The notes under the pieces are model-generated. The model had not been told where the DNA came from, ran no database searches, and worked only from the letters and a program-made list of their open reading frames with translations. The translations under genes were made by a program, and so were the position numbers. From Bacteroidota bacterium (GTDB lineage: Bacteria; Bacteroidota; Ignavibacteria; Kryptoniales; JAKASW01), in the NCBI GenBank assembly GCA_021825585.1, contig JAKAGT010000019.1, positions 46,028 through 110,027 of the forward strand: a stretch of DNA of 64,000 nucleotides, in the 5' to 3' direction. Shown here one piece after another: positions 55,866-64,000 of the stretch (position 1 is the first letter of the stretch; every line of letters begins with the position of its first letter).

Positions 55866-57044
55866 ATGAGAGGGTTGCAAAATGTCCGCGCTATTTATAT
55901 TATGGCGGTAAGTTTCGCCATGTTTCAATCGTGTAGTCAAAACATCAACCATGAACAATCGCCCACAGCTGCAGGCACCGTTCAAAAAGCGGATAGCACA
56001 GCTAAGAAGGAATCGGGCGAGAAAAAGGTATCTGGTGTCCAGCCGTTAGTACCCAATTATAACCAGGGTGCCATTTATTACGGAGGAACCGAATGGTCAT
56101 TCCAGAATTATGTGCCGGCCACCTCTCATAACGGGACCTACACCCTGCTTCACGCGACAATAGCAACGCTGGGCCAGCTCGACACCCTTCACAATTACTA
56201 TGGTTTCACCAGGGCCACTTTGAACTACACGGGTGTCTCAGGTTACAGTCCCGTGTTTGGGCTAAGTAATCTGCTTATTAGGATTGGTTATCAGAATGTA
56301 GATGCGAATTGGGATAGCGTGGTAAACGTATACGGCAATTCCGTTCTGGGCTACATGATTGACGAACCATCGGATAAAGTCTCCGCGTCAACCATACAAA
56401 GCATTGCGAGTTATATACATAGCCACGGGAGTTCGCTTTGGTTGGATGACTATGACACAAGTGTGGAACCGACCGATGACTACCCCTGCTATTCCGGTCA
56501 CCTTGCAGACTGGAGTGCCTTAAACAGCTGCGATTATTTGATGTGCGACGCGGACAATACAACATATACAAATGGGGGGGGTGTTTGTGGAACTTGGCTT
56601 GCTGAAAATTACAATGCATTTCTGGGCTATCAACAACCGCCACCGCCCACACCGGTTTTCAACACCATATACACCACACCGCCTTACACCAGCGAGGGCG
56701 ATGTGACCTCGTGGATGGATACGCACTTATCGCAAATCAAGACCTTTGGACTTTATCTTGGTTACCCCTTCTCGTGGACTGACGTTGCCACCTTTGCTCA
56801 GTACGCGTACCAGGCTGGTTACCTGGGGGAGTATCAAGAGCAGGAGGAGGCCAAATATACATGCCAACAAAATGCTGTCCTGTTCGATCCAGGGAGCAGC
56901 GGGACAGCCGGCTCATACTACGGCGTTTGGAATGGCAGCGGTTACACTGGGCCTGTAGACCCTTCGACACAGGGTGCAGTCCTCTGCTGGTTGTTTACTG
57001 GGTGGAATCCGATGAATCAGTATCAGACGGTGTACGCGCAGTAG
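55866..57044 (+). CDS. Secreted lipoprotein, possible glycosidase-like barrel
   Basis: 392 residues with AGGAGG before the ATG. A hydrophobic start and lipobox-like MFQSC (Cys23) are followed by a low-complexity Ser/Lys linker. The mature region is rich in Tyr, Trp, Asn and Ser. It contains VLGYMIDEPSDKVSAS and SLWLDDYDTS, which resemble the acidic strand ends of glycoside-hydrolase TIM barrels, and a Pro stretch (QQPPPPTP). No family can be named. Probably an outer-membrane surface or periplasmic protein. Confidence 0.65.
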   Translation: MRGLQNVRAIYIMAVSFAMFQSCSQNINHEQSPTAAGTVQKADSTAKKESGEKKVSGVQPLVPNYNQGAIYYGGTEWSFQNYVPATSHNGTYTLLHATIATLGQLDTLHNYYGFTRATLNYTGVSGYSPVFGLSNLLIRIGYQNVDANWDSVVNVYGNSVLGYMIDEPSDKVSASTIQSIASYIHSHGSSLWLDDYDTSVEPTDDYPCYSGHLADWSALNSCDYLMCDADNTTYTNGGGVCGTWLAENYNAFLGYQQPPPPTPVFNTIYTTPPYTSEGDVTSWMDTHLSQIKTFGLYLGYPFSWTDVATFAQYAYQAGYLGEYQEQEEAKYTCQQNAVLFDPGSSGTAGSYYGVWNGSGYTGPVDPSTQGAVLCWLFTGWNPMNQYQTVYAQ

Positions 57045-57215
57045 TCGCAGGGTGTCAATGTGCGCCGTCTTTCCCCGGAAGTGGAGTCAACTCAATTGTC
57101 GTCTCCGGATTTTCTGACCGGCATTTATAGATCTGCACATTGTTGGTGTGACGTATCAGCGCTCGTTATCTGGCACGACAATGGCTAGACTAGTTGAAGT
57201 TACGAGGAGTTAGCA

Positions 57216-57959
57216 ATGAAACCTAAGAAGTGTCTCTTGCTCGTTTCCGCGCTGCTGTTGACCGTTGTCGGCAGCGCTGCTGCTCAAAATGGGATATGCA
57301 GCACACAAATGGGAACGACAGTTCTTTTCAGAAATCAAGGTTCTCACAATTTTGCGCCGGCGGTAAGTCATGTCGAAGCCGACACAGCCCACTATGCATT
57401 CATTGATACCAATTATACCAAATACATCAACTTTAATTGGTGGCCGTCGTCTGTAGGAGCAGATATATTCATCAGCCCCGGATTGTACGCATTGCATCTT
57501 AGCTCGGGTCTTGGTTACCACCTGGCCACTCCGGATCTTTACAATGTTGGTATCGAAATCAGGGTGTATCCGATATTTCTAGACTATGTTGTCGGAGTAG
57601 GTGATGATGATGGTATTCCATTCCCCACCCCGCCGTACCCGCCGACTTTCCTTTTCGATCTGACTTCTGTATATGGAGGTATAAGGCTCAACGAATACCG
57701 CGCGGAGGCTGGGGTGCTAAATGGAGATACACACGGTCAGGTAGATCAGGACACCCCCAGCTTTAAGTACACGGCCGTTTTTCTGGGAGTAAGCAGACGG
57801 TTCGGTCACTACTTATTCGCTGAGCCTGACCTCAGGATCGTGTTTCCCATTGTCGTTCACAGCGGGTCGCAAACCGGGCTTGCACCCTTGACGGAGCATT
57901 ATCATCTCTGGGACTGTTTTTTCGGTTTGCACGTGAAGGTCGGTATAGGCTTCAACTGA
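57216..57959 (+). CDS. Hypothetical exported envelope protein
   Basis: 247 residues with AGGAG before the ATG and a signal peptide ending GSAAAQN. The mature part is beta-rich with aromatic strands (YINFNWWPSSVGADIFI, LYALHLSSGLGYHLATP, LYNVGIEIRVYPIFLDYVVG) and ends in VKVGIGFN, suggesting an outer-membrane barrel. It lies 171 bp after the lipoprotein gene. No family is recognised. Confidence 0.65.
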   Translation: MKPKKCLLLVSALLLTVVGSAAAQNGICSTQMGTTVLFRNQGSHNFAPAVSHVEADTAHYAFIDTNYTKYINFNWWPSSVGADIFISPGLYALHLSSGLGYHLATPDLYNVGIEIRVYPIFLDYVVGVGDDDGIPFPTPPYPPTFLFDLTSVYGGIRLNEYRAEAGVLNGDTHGQVDQDTPSFKYTAVFLGVSRRFGHYLFAEPDLRIVFPIVVHSGSQTGLAPLTEHYHLWDCFFGLHVKVGIGFN

Positions 57960-58018
57960 GAACTATTCATTGCCGGGCAACTTCTAGTCTTTGCCTGAGA
58001 GTTATCAGTTAACAAAAT

Positions 58019-58058
58019 GAGGCATGGAGTCCGGAATCCCGTTCCTCCTCCATGCCTC
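58019..58058 (-). terminator. Hairpin terminator after pta
   Basis: GAGGCATGGAG pairs perfectly with CTCCATGCCTC (11 bp) across an 18-base loop, 40 bp beyond the pta stop on the minus strand, followed by ATTTTGTT. This is a likely intrinsic terminator with a modest T-tract. Confidence 0.7.
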
Positions 58059-58098
58059 GATTCTCTTCAATGTTTTCGGCTTCTTTCCATCTGCCCGG

Positions 58099-59079
58099 TT
58101 ATGCCCCCATCACGCAGTTGATCGCCACGACGTCGACTATGTCCTGAACGCTGCACCCGCGCGACAGGTCGAATGCCGGCTTCTTGAGCCCCTGAACCAC
58201 CGGACCGAGAGCGTCGGCGCCACCCAGCCGTTGCGCCATCTTGTAACCGATATTGCCCGCGTTAAGGTCCGGAAAAATGAGGACGTTAGCTTCACCATTC
58301 ACCTTGCTGCCCGGAGCCTTCCGTGAAGCGACCGAAGGAACAATGGCAGCATCAAGCTGAAGTTCTCCATCGAGCATCAGGCCCGGCGCCTTCTTCTGAG
58401 CAATCGCAGTGGCCTGCACGACCTTGTCGACCAGATCATGCTTCGCGCTCCCTTTCGTCGAAAACGACAGCATGGCAACGCGGGGTTCCTCCCCCACTAG
58501 TTTCCTGTGATTCTCAGCGGTCGTGATTGCGATGTCGGCAAGTTGTTCAGCCGTCGGATCGGGTACAACCGCGCAATCGGCAAACGAATAAACCTTCTGA
58601 GGAAATATCATCAGGAAGAAACTCGACACGATCGAGATCCCCTCTTTCACACCGATAACCTGTATACCCGCGCGAAGCACATCTGCAGTCGTAGACATGG
58701 AACCCGCAACGCTGCCGTCTGCAATTCCGCGTCGCACCATCATAGCACCATAGAACATTGAGTTCTTCATCGCCTCGACGGCCTGAGGTTTGGTTAGCCC
58801 CTTCGCCTTCCTCAATTCGAAGAACTCTTCGGCGAAATTATCGAGCTTCCCATCCTTCTCAGGATCTATCACCGCTACTCCATCCAGTTTTACGCCAAGT
58901 TCTTTCGCCTTTTCCGTAATCTTACTCTCATCCCCAATCAGACTGATTCTTGCAATAGACTCATCTGTAATCTGTCTTGCCGCCCGGATCGCCCGTTCAT
59001 CAAGCGAATCCGGAAGTACCACGTGCCTTTTGGCGGCGTGTGCCTTTCCTTTAATGCTTTTAATTAGATTTGTTTCCAT
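58099..59079 (-). CDS. pta: Phosphate acetyltransferase
   Basis: About 326 residues from the ATG at 59079; the longer frame begins at a TTG. Features: [57 protein letters not shown] and [20 protein letters not shown], all typical of the short Pta. It interconverts acetyl-CoA and acetyl-phosphate. No ackA is adjacent. It could supply acetyl-phosphate for energy or, with the CoA-transferase at 5.3 kb, handle acetate. Confidence 0.92.
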   Translation of the reverse strand: METNLIKSIKGKAHAAKRHVVLPDSLDERAIRAARQITDESIARISLIGDESKITEKAKELGVKLDGVAVIDPEKDGKLDNFAEEFFELRKAKGLTKPQAVEAMKNSMFYGAMMVRRGIADGSVAGSMSTTADVLRAGIQVIGVKEGISIVSSFFLMIFPQKVYSFADCAVVPDPTAEQLADIAITTAENHRKLVGEEPRVAMLSFSTKGSAKHDLVDKVVQATAIAQKKAPGLMLDGELQLDAAIVPSVASRKAPGSKVNGEANVLIFPDLNAGNIGYKMAQRLGGADALGPVVQGLKKPAFDLSRGCSVQDIVDVVAINCVMGA

Positions 59080-59181
59080 GGATTGTCCAGTTTGTTGTGA
59101 AGTTATCAAAATTTAGATGTGATATGGGGCAATTTCAATGACACACACGACTCTGTCCCCATTGCTGCTGCACCCTTCGGG

Positions 59182-60120
59182 TCAAATCACCGCTGCCTCG
59201 TCGATCGAGAATTTTCTTGCCACAGGATCGATAGATGCAAGCACGCCTAACGGCAGCGTCATTTTGACCGGCACGTGACCGTACGGAATATTCAAGACAG
59301 AAGTCTTGTTTATGGAGAGCAAATCATCTCGTATAATTTCATCGAGCGCCCGGTGAGGTTTTTCAGGTTCTTCCGGGGAGCAATCGGTGAACTGTCCTAG
59401 CACAAATGCCGCAGCTTTCTTCAAATCTCCGGAAAGTCGCAGCTGCGTCAGCATTCTGTCTATTGAATAAGGTTCCTCCGAGACTTCTTCAATCAGGAGC
59501 AAGCTGCGGGAAAAATCAGGGGCATACTCAGTCCCGAATAGCGAAGTGATCAGGGACAAGTTTCCTCCAATGAGCCTTCCCCGCGACTTCTTTCTCCCTC
59601 TGAATGATAACCTGAAATTTTTGTGACTTCTGAGCGGACCAATTTTCTTGGGCTGGGTAATCACCTGGAAAAACATTTCTTCCGTGTAGGGATCGATATT
59701 GCCGCCGAACTCAACCGCAGCCATCGGGCCGCTGAAGGTAACCAGGCCGGTCTTCCTGAGAATTGCCAATTGGAGGGCCGTTATATCGGAATAGCCTACG
59801 AGTATCTTGGGATTTCTTCTGATCAGCCTGTAGTCCAGCATGTCGAGAATTCTCGGTGTTCCATAACCTCCACGCGAACATACTATGGCTTTTACGTTCT
59901 TGTCTGCAAAAGCCTGGTTGAGATCTTCCGCCCGCTCCTCGTCCGTGCCTGCCAGGTATCCGTTGATGTTAAATACATTCTTGCTTATTGTCACCCTGTA
60001 TCCATTCGACTCGAAATATCTCACGGACGAATGAACGCGAGAAGCATTTGTAGGAGTACTCGCAGGCGAAACGATGGAAATGAGGTCCCCCTTTTTAAGG
60101 CAGGGCGGTTTGATTATCAT
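59182..60120 (-). CDS. LD-carboxypeptidase (peptidase S66)
   Basis: 312 residues with GGAG before the ATG. Family marks: KKGDLISIVSPASTP at the start, VCSRGGYGTPRILDMLDY, the nucleophile Ser in ILVGYSDITALQ, the Glu in LLLIEEVSEEPYSIDRMLTQ and His in NIPYGHVPVKMTLPLG. This completes the Ser-Glu-His triad. It cleaves the terminal D-Ala from muropeptide tetrapeptides during cell-wall recycling; some relatives act on microcin. Confidence 0.92.
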   Translation of the reverse strand: MIIKPPCLKKGDLISIVSPASTPTNASRVHSSVRYFESNGYRVTISKNVFNINGYLAGTDEERAEDLNQAFADKNVKAIVCSRGGYGTPRILDMLDYRLIRRNPKILVGYSDITALQLAILRKTGLVTFSGPMAAVEFGGNIDPYTEEMFFQVITQPKKIGPLRSHKNFRLSFRGRKKSRGRLIGGNLSLITSLFGTEYAPDFSRSLLLIEEVSEEPYSIDRMLTQLRLSGDLKKAAAFVLGQFTDCSPEEPEKPHRALDEIIRDDLLSINKTSVLNIPYGHVPVKMTLPLGVLASIDPVARKFSIDEAAVI

Positions 60121-60268
60121 GCCAACTCCACGGTTTTGTGTTTAAATTAAACCAGCGTAAAGCCAACATGCAAGTTATGTGCGGCAAGGAAGGGGTGCGA
60201 CGTCCGCGGCGGCACAAAATAAATCTTGAAAAAATTTCGTCGTGAAACTATATTAATGCGCCCCAATT

Positions 60269-60344
<76 letters not shown>

Positions 60345-60410
60345 AAACACTCCAATTTCGCAGCTTTTCCCAAGTCATTTTTTCCACGCTTCAAAACAAA
60401 AAGGAAATTC

Positions 60411-60433
60411 ACTGTACAGTTTACTGTACAGTT
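60411..60433. repeat. Two tandem ACTGTACAGTT repeats
   Basis: ACTGTACAGTT occurs at 60411-60421 and again at 60423-60433. Each copy contains the 10-bp perfect palindrome ACTGTACAGT, and the two lie exactly 12 bp apart. Placement between tRNA-Phe and the integrase suggests binding sites for a regulator or recombination protein. Confidence 0.7.
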
Positions 60434-60436
60434 GCA

Positions 60437-60474
60437 TGCAATCCGTCGTACATGGCTTGCAGTCCGTTGTACAT
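60437..60474. repeat. Two 17-bp direct repeats, 21-bp spacing
   Basis: TGCAATCCGTCGTACAT (60437-60453) and TGCAGTCCGTTGTACAT (60458-60474) differ at two positions and repeat with a 21-bp period, two helical turns. They lie just upstream of the integrase gene, like arm-type integrase binding sites. Confidence 0.7.
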
Positions 60475-60519
60475 CTGCACCCTCCCATTGGAGTCCCAAA
60501 ACTCAAACTGGAGGTTCCA

Positions 60520-61548
60520 ATGTTCCTATTTAAACGCAGACAAAAATGGTACATCGAATTCTTCGACGAAAAGAAGAAACGTACCAGACGAATTTCAACA
60601 AACACCACGAAGAAAGCAGAAGCCTACCGCTTCCTCACGGATCTTGAAAGAAAACTGTCAGAGGAACAGACTCCGGAAGAATCGCTATCACTTCAGGAGT
60701 TCTCCGACCGGTACGTCGAGTACCTGAAGTCAGGACATTCGGCAAAGTACGCCCGGGATGCCAAAGCGGCCTTCAAGAAATTGATCGATTTCACCGGAAG
60801 CGTGCAGCTTGATGAGCTGGCGCCCAAAATGCTGGAGAAGTTCTTCCTTTCTTCGTTCAACAAGGCGAAGTTCGACACTGCAAGAAACTACAGGACAATC
60901 AAGGCCGCCTTCAATAGAGCCGTCGAATGGAAAAACCTGGTAACAAATCCACTTGACAGCGTCAAACTGCCAAAGCTCCCTCGGAATATTCCTCTATATC
61001 TGACAGATGATAAGCTTGGGCTGGTGCTCGCACAGGTCAAGAACCAGACCATTCAGGATATTCTCGAGTTCGGTTTTCTTACCGGATGCCGCCAGGGTGA
61101 GATACTCGGGCTCAGATGGACGAACGTCGATTTTGGCGAAGGGCTGGTGAAAATCGCTAATTCCAGCGAATTTCTAACGAAATCCAAGAAAGAAAGGCTT
61201 ATCCCAATGAGTAAAAGGCTGAGGGAATTGCTGGAAAGGCGTTTGCCTGAATCCCCAACGCCGGAGACATTTGTGTTCGGCAAAACTGATACCTCAAAGT
61301 ACTCGGGCAACTATATCTCCCGCCGATTCAAGGCGGCGGTGACAAAGGCAGGACTGGATAAACGCTTGCATTTCCACAGCCTCCGACACAGCACCGCAAC
61401 AGAACTCATAAGGAGAAACGCACCAGTCGCTGTGGTCCAGAAACTCCTCGGCCACAGCAACATTTCGACAACCATGATATATACGCACGTGACGAACGAC
61501 GACGTGATGGAGGCGCTCAAAAAGCTCGATCACGGTTCAGGCGTGTAA
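60520..61548 (+). CDS. Tyrosine recombinase/integrase next to tRNA-Phe
   Basis: 342 residues from the ATG at 60520, preceded by GGAGG; a longer frame runs back into the tRNA and is not coding. An arm-binding N-terminus (FKRRQKWYIEFFDEKKKRT) precedes a SAM-like core-binding domain (about 65-160) and the catalytic domain. The active site is complete: Arg in TGCRQGEILGL, Lys in TKSKKERLIPM, HSLRH, the His in LLGHSNISTT and Tyr in MIYTHV. It probably catalysed integration into the 3' end of tRNA-Phe. Confidence 0.93.
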   Translation: MFLFKRRQKWYIEFFDEKKKRTRRISTNTTKKAEAYRFLTDLERKLSEEQTPEESLSLQEFSDRYVEYLKSGHSAKYARDAKAAFKKLIDFTGSVQLDELAPKMLEKFFLSSFNKAKFDTARNYRTIKAAFNRAVEWKNLVTNPLDSVKLPKLPRNIPLYLTDDKLGLVLAQVKNQTIQDILEFGFLTGCRQGEILGLRWTNVDFGEGLVKIANSSEFLTKSKKERLIPMSKRLRELLERRLPESPTPETFVFGKTDTSKYSGNYISRRFKAAVTKAGLDKRLHFHSLRHSTATELIRRNAPVAVVQKLLGHSNISTTMIYTHVTNDDVMEALKKLDHGSGV

Positions 61549-61584
61549 AACCAGCGGACCGACACATCGCTGCATCGGCAGTTG

Positions 61585-62898
61585 TCAAGTGGTCTTTGAG
61601 TGCAAGGTGTCCAGTTTGCCGATAGCCTTTTCAAGATCGTCTTTTTCTATATGAATGTACTTCATTGTCGTCGAAAGGTTAGCGTGTCCCATGAGCTTCT
61701 GCACATGTACCGGATTCGCGTTTGCGCGCAGAAGATTCGATCCGAAGCCATGCCGCAGTGAATGGAAATGAAGTCTTTCACCCAATCCGGCGGATCTGAC
61801 TGACTTCTTAAGAAGACGGGAAGCATAATTGTCGTTGTAATGCTTTCCTCTTCTTTCGAAGACATATGTCGGTGTCTTCGTCTTGTGTGTTCTCGCGTGC
61901 CGTTCGACCAGCACGTCGTACAAAACACCAGCGAGGGGAATGATACGCTCCTTCTTAGATTTCGTTGTGAAATCTTCCTGGTTCGAGACGGTGAGGACCT
62001 TGTTCTCCAAGTCAACTGATTCCCACTTGATAGTAACAATCTCCTTCAGTCTCATCCCGGTGTAGAATGCGAAGGCGAACAATTCTTTGTAGTCCCTGGA
62101 GATTTTCTGCTCCAATACCTTCTGTACATCCGACTCCTTAAAATACGCGGCTGCTTTCTCAGGAATCTTCGGAAGCTTGAAAGATGTGAACGGATTGGTT
62201 GAAACGTATCCCCATTTTTCCGCTTTGCCGAATGCCGCTTTCAGAGTCCGGTAGAATCTCGCCGCATTATGGCTCGCCCGGCCAAACTCACTGGCGAATA
62301 CCGGTTCGAGAATTGACGCGTTTAGCCCTGTGATGTCGGGGTCACCGACCTTTTCGATCAGCCATTTGAAAGCGGACTTGGTATCTCTCACGTACGGCTT
62401 TTTGTGCGTCGGCTCCAGGACAGGCATGTATTTTTCTTCAAAGCCTGATATCGATAATCCTTCATGATGAAGAGTGATGTCAATCTGTTCTTCCTCAACA
62501 GGGACAACATCCATCACACTCGCTCCGTTTATCTCCTGTGCAGGCAGGGGCTCGGGGGGTAATTCGTGTGGCAGAAGTGTCTTTTCACAAGCAGGAGTTG
62601 AGCTGGAATAGAACAGCTCCTGATACAGCCTGAAATATTGGAGAAGAACCTCTGCCTCGTCCCTCGTCACCATACCGCCCGTGAACCGGGATATTGCGGA
62701 CTCCATCGCCTTTCTTAGATCAAAAACGTCAGCCGTAACTCCTACTGATGCAGCCTGAACGGCCGTGCTATGTGTATCCCTTCGGACCAACAGTCTTTGC
62801 ATGAGTTCCAGCTGACCGTTTGAAAACTCCGAGTAGACCGCATACACTTCGGCGGCAGAGGCTGCGAGGCTCTGCGTAGAAACTACACCAGGAGACAT
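61585..62898 (-). CDS. Second tyrosine recombinase, convergent and longer
   Basis: 437 residues from the ATG at 62898, with a GGGGGGA site upstream. The first ~185 residues are an unrecognised helical extension with an acidic, Pro-rich linker. The core-binding region (AARFYRTLKAAFGKAEKWGY) and catalytic domain (TGMRLKEIV, TKSKKERIIPL, HFHSLRHGFGSN, LMGHANLSTTMKYIHI) are clearly related to the neighbouring integrase, with the full active site. The genes face each other with a 36-bp gap. It may belong to a second element or to a two-recombinase system. Confidence 0.9.
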   Translation of the reverse strand: MSPGVVSTQSLAASAAEVYAVYSEFSNGQLELMQRLLVRRDTHSTAVQAASVGVTADVFDLRKAMESAISRFTGGMVTRDEAEVLLQYFRLYQELFYSSSTPACEKTLLPHELPPEPLPAQEINGASVMDVVPVEEEQIDITLHHEGLSISGFEEKYMPVLEPTHKKPYVRDTKSAFKWLIEKVGDPDITGLNASILEPVFASEFGRASHNAARFYRTLKAAFGKAEKWGYVSTNPFTSFKLPKIPEKAAAYFKESDVQKVLEQKISRDYKELFAFAFYTGMRLKEIVTIKWESVDLENKVLTVSNQEDFTTKSKKERIIPLAGVLYDVLVERHARTHKTKTPTYVFERRGKHYNDNYASRLLKKSVRSAGLGERLHFHSLRHGFGSNLLRANANPVHVQKLMGHANLSTTMKYIHIEKDDLEKAIGKLDTLHSKTT

Positions 62899-63224
62899 AG
62901 CGAATCCCCCCTGTCCCGGATGACAACCAAACTGAGTTCTAACATTCCAAAACTCCTTTTGAAAAACACACAATTCGCGCACACCTCAAGAGGCGGCACT
63001 TTCAATTCTGTTTTTGGGTTGAGTTTCTTTTCTTTATTTGGTTGTCTGACGATCCGCTTCCCATTTTACGGATTGAGCAGGTGAATCTTTTATCCCCCGG
63101 CTGACTCACTAACATAATTTACCAGATCCGGTCAGATTTTCCAACCCACGTTGACAAGCCTTGACTTGCAAAAGGGTCACTTCAGCGGAGTCGTGAGAAG
63201 GACGTTGCCTCATAATTGACGTGA
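62899..63224. other. Upstream region of the second recombinase
   Basis: About 325 bp without a convincing gene. It should carry the promoter of the minus-strand recombinase. No tRNA-like segment or copy of the tRNA-Phe 3' end was seen here. Confidence 0.35.
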
Positions 63225-63266
63225 CCTCAGCCTGAGGCTGGTGAGCCTCTGGCTTACAAGAAGGAG
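63225..63266 (+). repeat. Double-hairpin repeat, copy B
   Basis: CTCAGCCTGAGGCTG, then TGAGCCTCTGGCTTA, then CAAGAAGGAG: the same order of two hairpins and a purine-rich ribosome-site-like tail as copy A at 36921-36963, about 35 of 42 positions alike by eye. In copy B the GAAGGAG has no start codon at normal spacing; the next ATG is at 63295. Confidence 0.6.
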
Positions 63267-63670
63267 CTTGCCAGATCACCCCCGGATCCTTCGTATGGGA
63301 AAACAGCGGAAGCAGGAGTACCCGCGCTCAATCCTCAAGCGAAGCACATTGTCGGAAAGGTTGGCCGAGTCCCCGCACCCGCTGATTATGAGTCAGCGGA
63401 AGGACTAAATTGCAGGCATAGTACATTCGAAAAATGGCGATTCCGTCAAACATTCAAACATTCTTAAGTACTGAGAAGTATGGGGAAGTACGGATTTGTC
63501 TTACTGTATCGGCATACAATCGGCACGGAATTTTGCACAAGAAAGGCCAGCATCATGGGACGGTTGCGCAACCAAGTATCGACTGCAGGTCAAAGAGGTG
63601 GGGAATTAAATTGGCCCTCGACACTTGTACACGTTTACGTTCTCCAAGCGGGCAGCTACCGAGCTGTTCA
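63267..63670. other. Accessory region between repeat B and the CRISPR remnant
   Basis: About 400 bp. A 37-codon basic frame at 63295-63408 begins MGKQRKQEYPRS; its first bases (ATGGGAAA) match the start of the histone-like gene, but the rest does not. No other gene is supported. Confidence 0.3.
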
Positions 63671-63836
63671 GTTTCAATCCCTCTAAACGCATCAGGTCTG
63701 CTCATACGGAATGGTCGTCGGCATGGCCCTTACGATGAATGGGAGGTTTTAATACCTCTAAACATATCAGGTCTTCTCATACCCAGCATCCCGTCTGGCC
63801 ACACGTATAGTTACTGTACCTCAAGTTTCAATCCCT
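63671..63836. CRISPR. Degenerate CRISPR remnant: two 37-nt repeats plus a truncated third
   Basis: Repeat 1 (63671-63707) and repeat 2 (63746-63782) are both 37 nt and share 32 positions. They start GTTTCAATCCC or GTTTTAATACC, share CCTCTAAAC and ATCAGGTCT, and end CTCATAC. Spacers are 38 nt (63708-63745) and 42 nt (63783-63824), unlike each other. A third copy begins at 63825 with GTTTCAATCCCT and then breaks off where an IS200-like end begins. No cas gene is in the window. Repeat drift suggests an inactive array edge. Orientation is not determined. Confidence 0.7.
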
Positions 63837-63844
63837 GTGAACTA

Positions 63845-63863
63845 CCACCGGCAAAGCCGGTGG
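63845..63863. repeat. IS200-type subterminal hairpin
   Basis: CCACCGGC-AAA-GCCGGTGG: 8-bp perfect stem with a 3-base loop, 22 bp beyond the tnpA stop. It is the likely TnpA-binding hairpin at the right end of the element. Confidence 0.75.
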
Positions 63864-63884
63864 CTTCTGAAAGACATTTCGCAT

Positions 63885-64000
63885 CTATAAGAAGTCAAAA
63901 CTCCCCTGCTGCTGTTCTTCCTTCTTCTCCTCTTTTTCCTGATACTTTACGTACCTCTTGATCATCTCCTCATCTATTCCCACTGTGCTTGCAAAGTATC
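63885..64000 (-). CDS. tnpA: IS200-like Y1 transposase TnpA, C-terminal end (partial)
   Basis: The minus-strand frame from the window edge to a TAG at 63885-63887 encodes FASTVGIDEEMIKRYVKYQE and then a Glu/Lys/Gln-rich tail ending GSFDFL. The phrase resembling 'TVG.DEE.I..YV..Q' is typical of the C-terminal helix of IS200 TnpA, the single-strand DNA HUH transposase. The catalytic HUH and Tyr residues are outside the window. The adjacent hairpin supports the call. Confidence 0.75.
   Translation of the reverse strand, partial: YFASTVGIDEEMIKRYVKYQEKEEKKEEQQQGSFDFL

Larger units (their letters stand above)
63837..64000 (-). mobile_element. IS200/IS605-family element, right part (partial)
   Basis: From the break in the third CRISPR repeat the sequence reads GTGAACTACC, then a perfect 8-bp hairpin (63845-63863), then the end of tnpA on the minus strand. 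A subterminal hairpin without terminal inverted repeats is the hallmark of IS200/IS605 ends recognised by Y1 transposases. The left part lies beyond the window. Confidence 0.7.

Noticed and set aside
63434..63961. 175-codon plus-strand frame across the CRISPR remnant
   Set aside because: It runs through the repeats and antisense to tnpA; composition is not protein-like.

Overview
The window looks like a chromosome segment of a Gram-negative member of the Bacteroidota/Chlorobiota/Ignavibacteriota (FCB) group. Evidence: a TonB-dependent receptor with a carboxypeptidase-regulatory-like N-terminus, a Kdo/Lpt lipopolysaccharide operon, a short Hc1-type histone-like protein, a DPP-IV-like S9 peptidase, paired DUF4159/DUF4175 proteins and a tmRNA tag ending NYALAA. 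This placement is inference from gene content; no rRNA is present. Most of the window is ordinary core chromosome, and the last ~4 kb is mobile/accessory DNA.

Layout. 1-4.1 kb: end of a cystathionine beta-synthase-like gene and a cystathionine gamma-lyase/synthase gene, then a small His/Cys protein and a TonB-dependent receptor. 4.2-10.4 kb (minus strand): YbaK deacylase, then a redox operon in transcription order ferredoxin, NfnA-like, NfnB-like, alanine dehydrogenase, CoA-transferase, Cys-rich MerR regulator. 10.4-12.8 kb: groES-groEL behind a promoter bracketed by two CIRCE operators. 13-18.2 kb (minus strand): a compact osmostress operon otsA-mscS-DUF5752-treT-otsB, then tmRNA. 19-30 kb: response regulator plus Hpt protein, DPP-IV, SIMPL protein with hutI-hutG, Tag glycosylase, a half-length asparaginase, a seven-heme NapC-like membrane cytochrome and a DedA protein.

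29.5-36.5 kb: two tandem DUF4159 proteins and a giant DUF4175 coiled-coil protein, then a PAS histidine kinase and a receiver-DHp protein that lacks a kinase catalytic domain. 36.6-40.4 kb (minus strand): histone-like protein, argJ, a deoxyhypusine-synthase-family enzyme and envelope proteins. 41-48.3 kb: citrate synthase, uridine kinase, family B DNA polymerase, tyrA and aroF. 48.7-55.3 kb (minus strand): a HigBA-like toxin-antitoxin pair and the operon kdsA-kdsC-unknown-kdsD-lptC-ostA/lptA-lptB. 55.9-60.1 kb: a lipoprotein, an envelope protein, pta and an LD-carboxypeptidase.

60.3-64 kb: tRNA-Phe(GAA), a region of short direct repeats, two convergent tyrosine recombinases, a double-hairpin repeat that also occurs next to the histone-like gene, and a degenerate CRISPR remnant whose third repeat is cut off by the end of an IS200-like element (tnpA runs off the window). 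The least-explained structures are this island edge, the two-copy double-hairpin repeat, the osmostress operon with both an OtsAB and a TreT route plus a channel, and the DUF4159/DUF4175 plus phosphorelay block.
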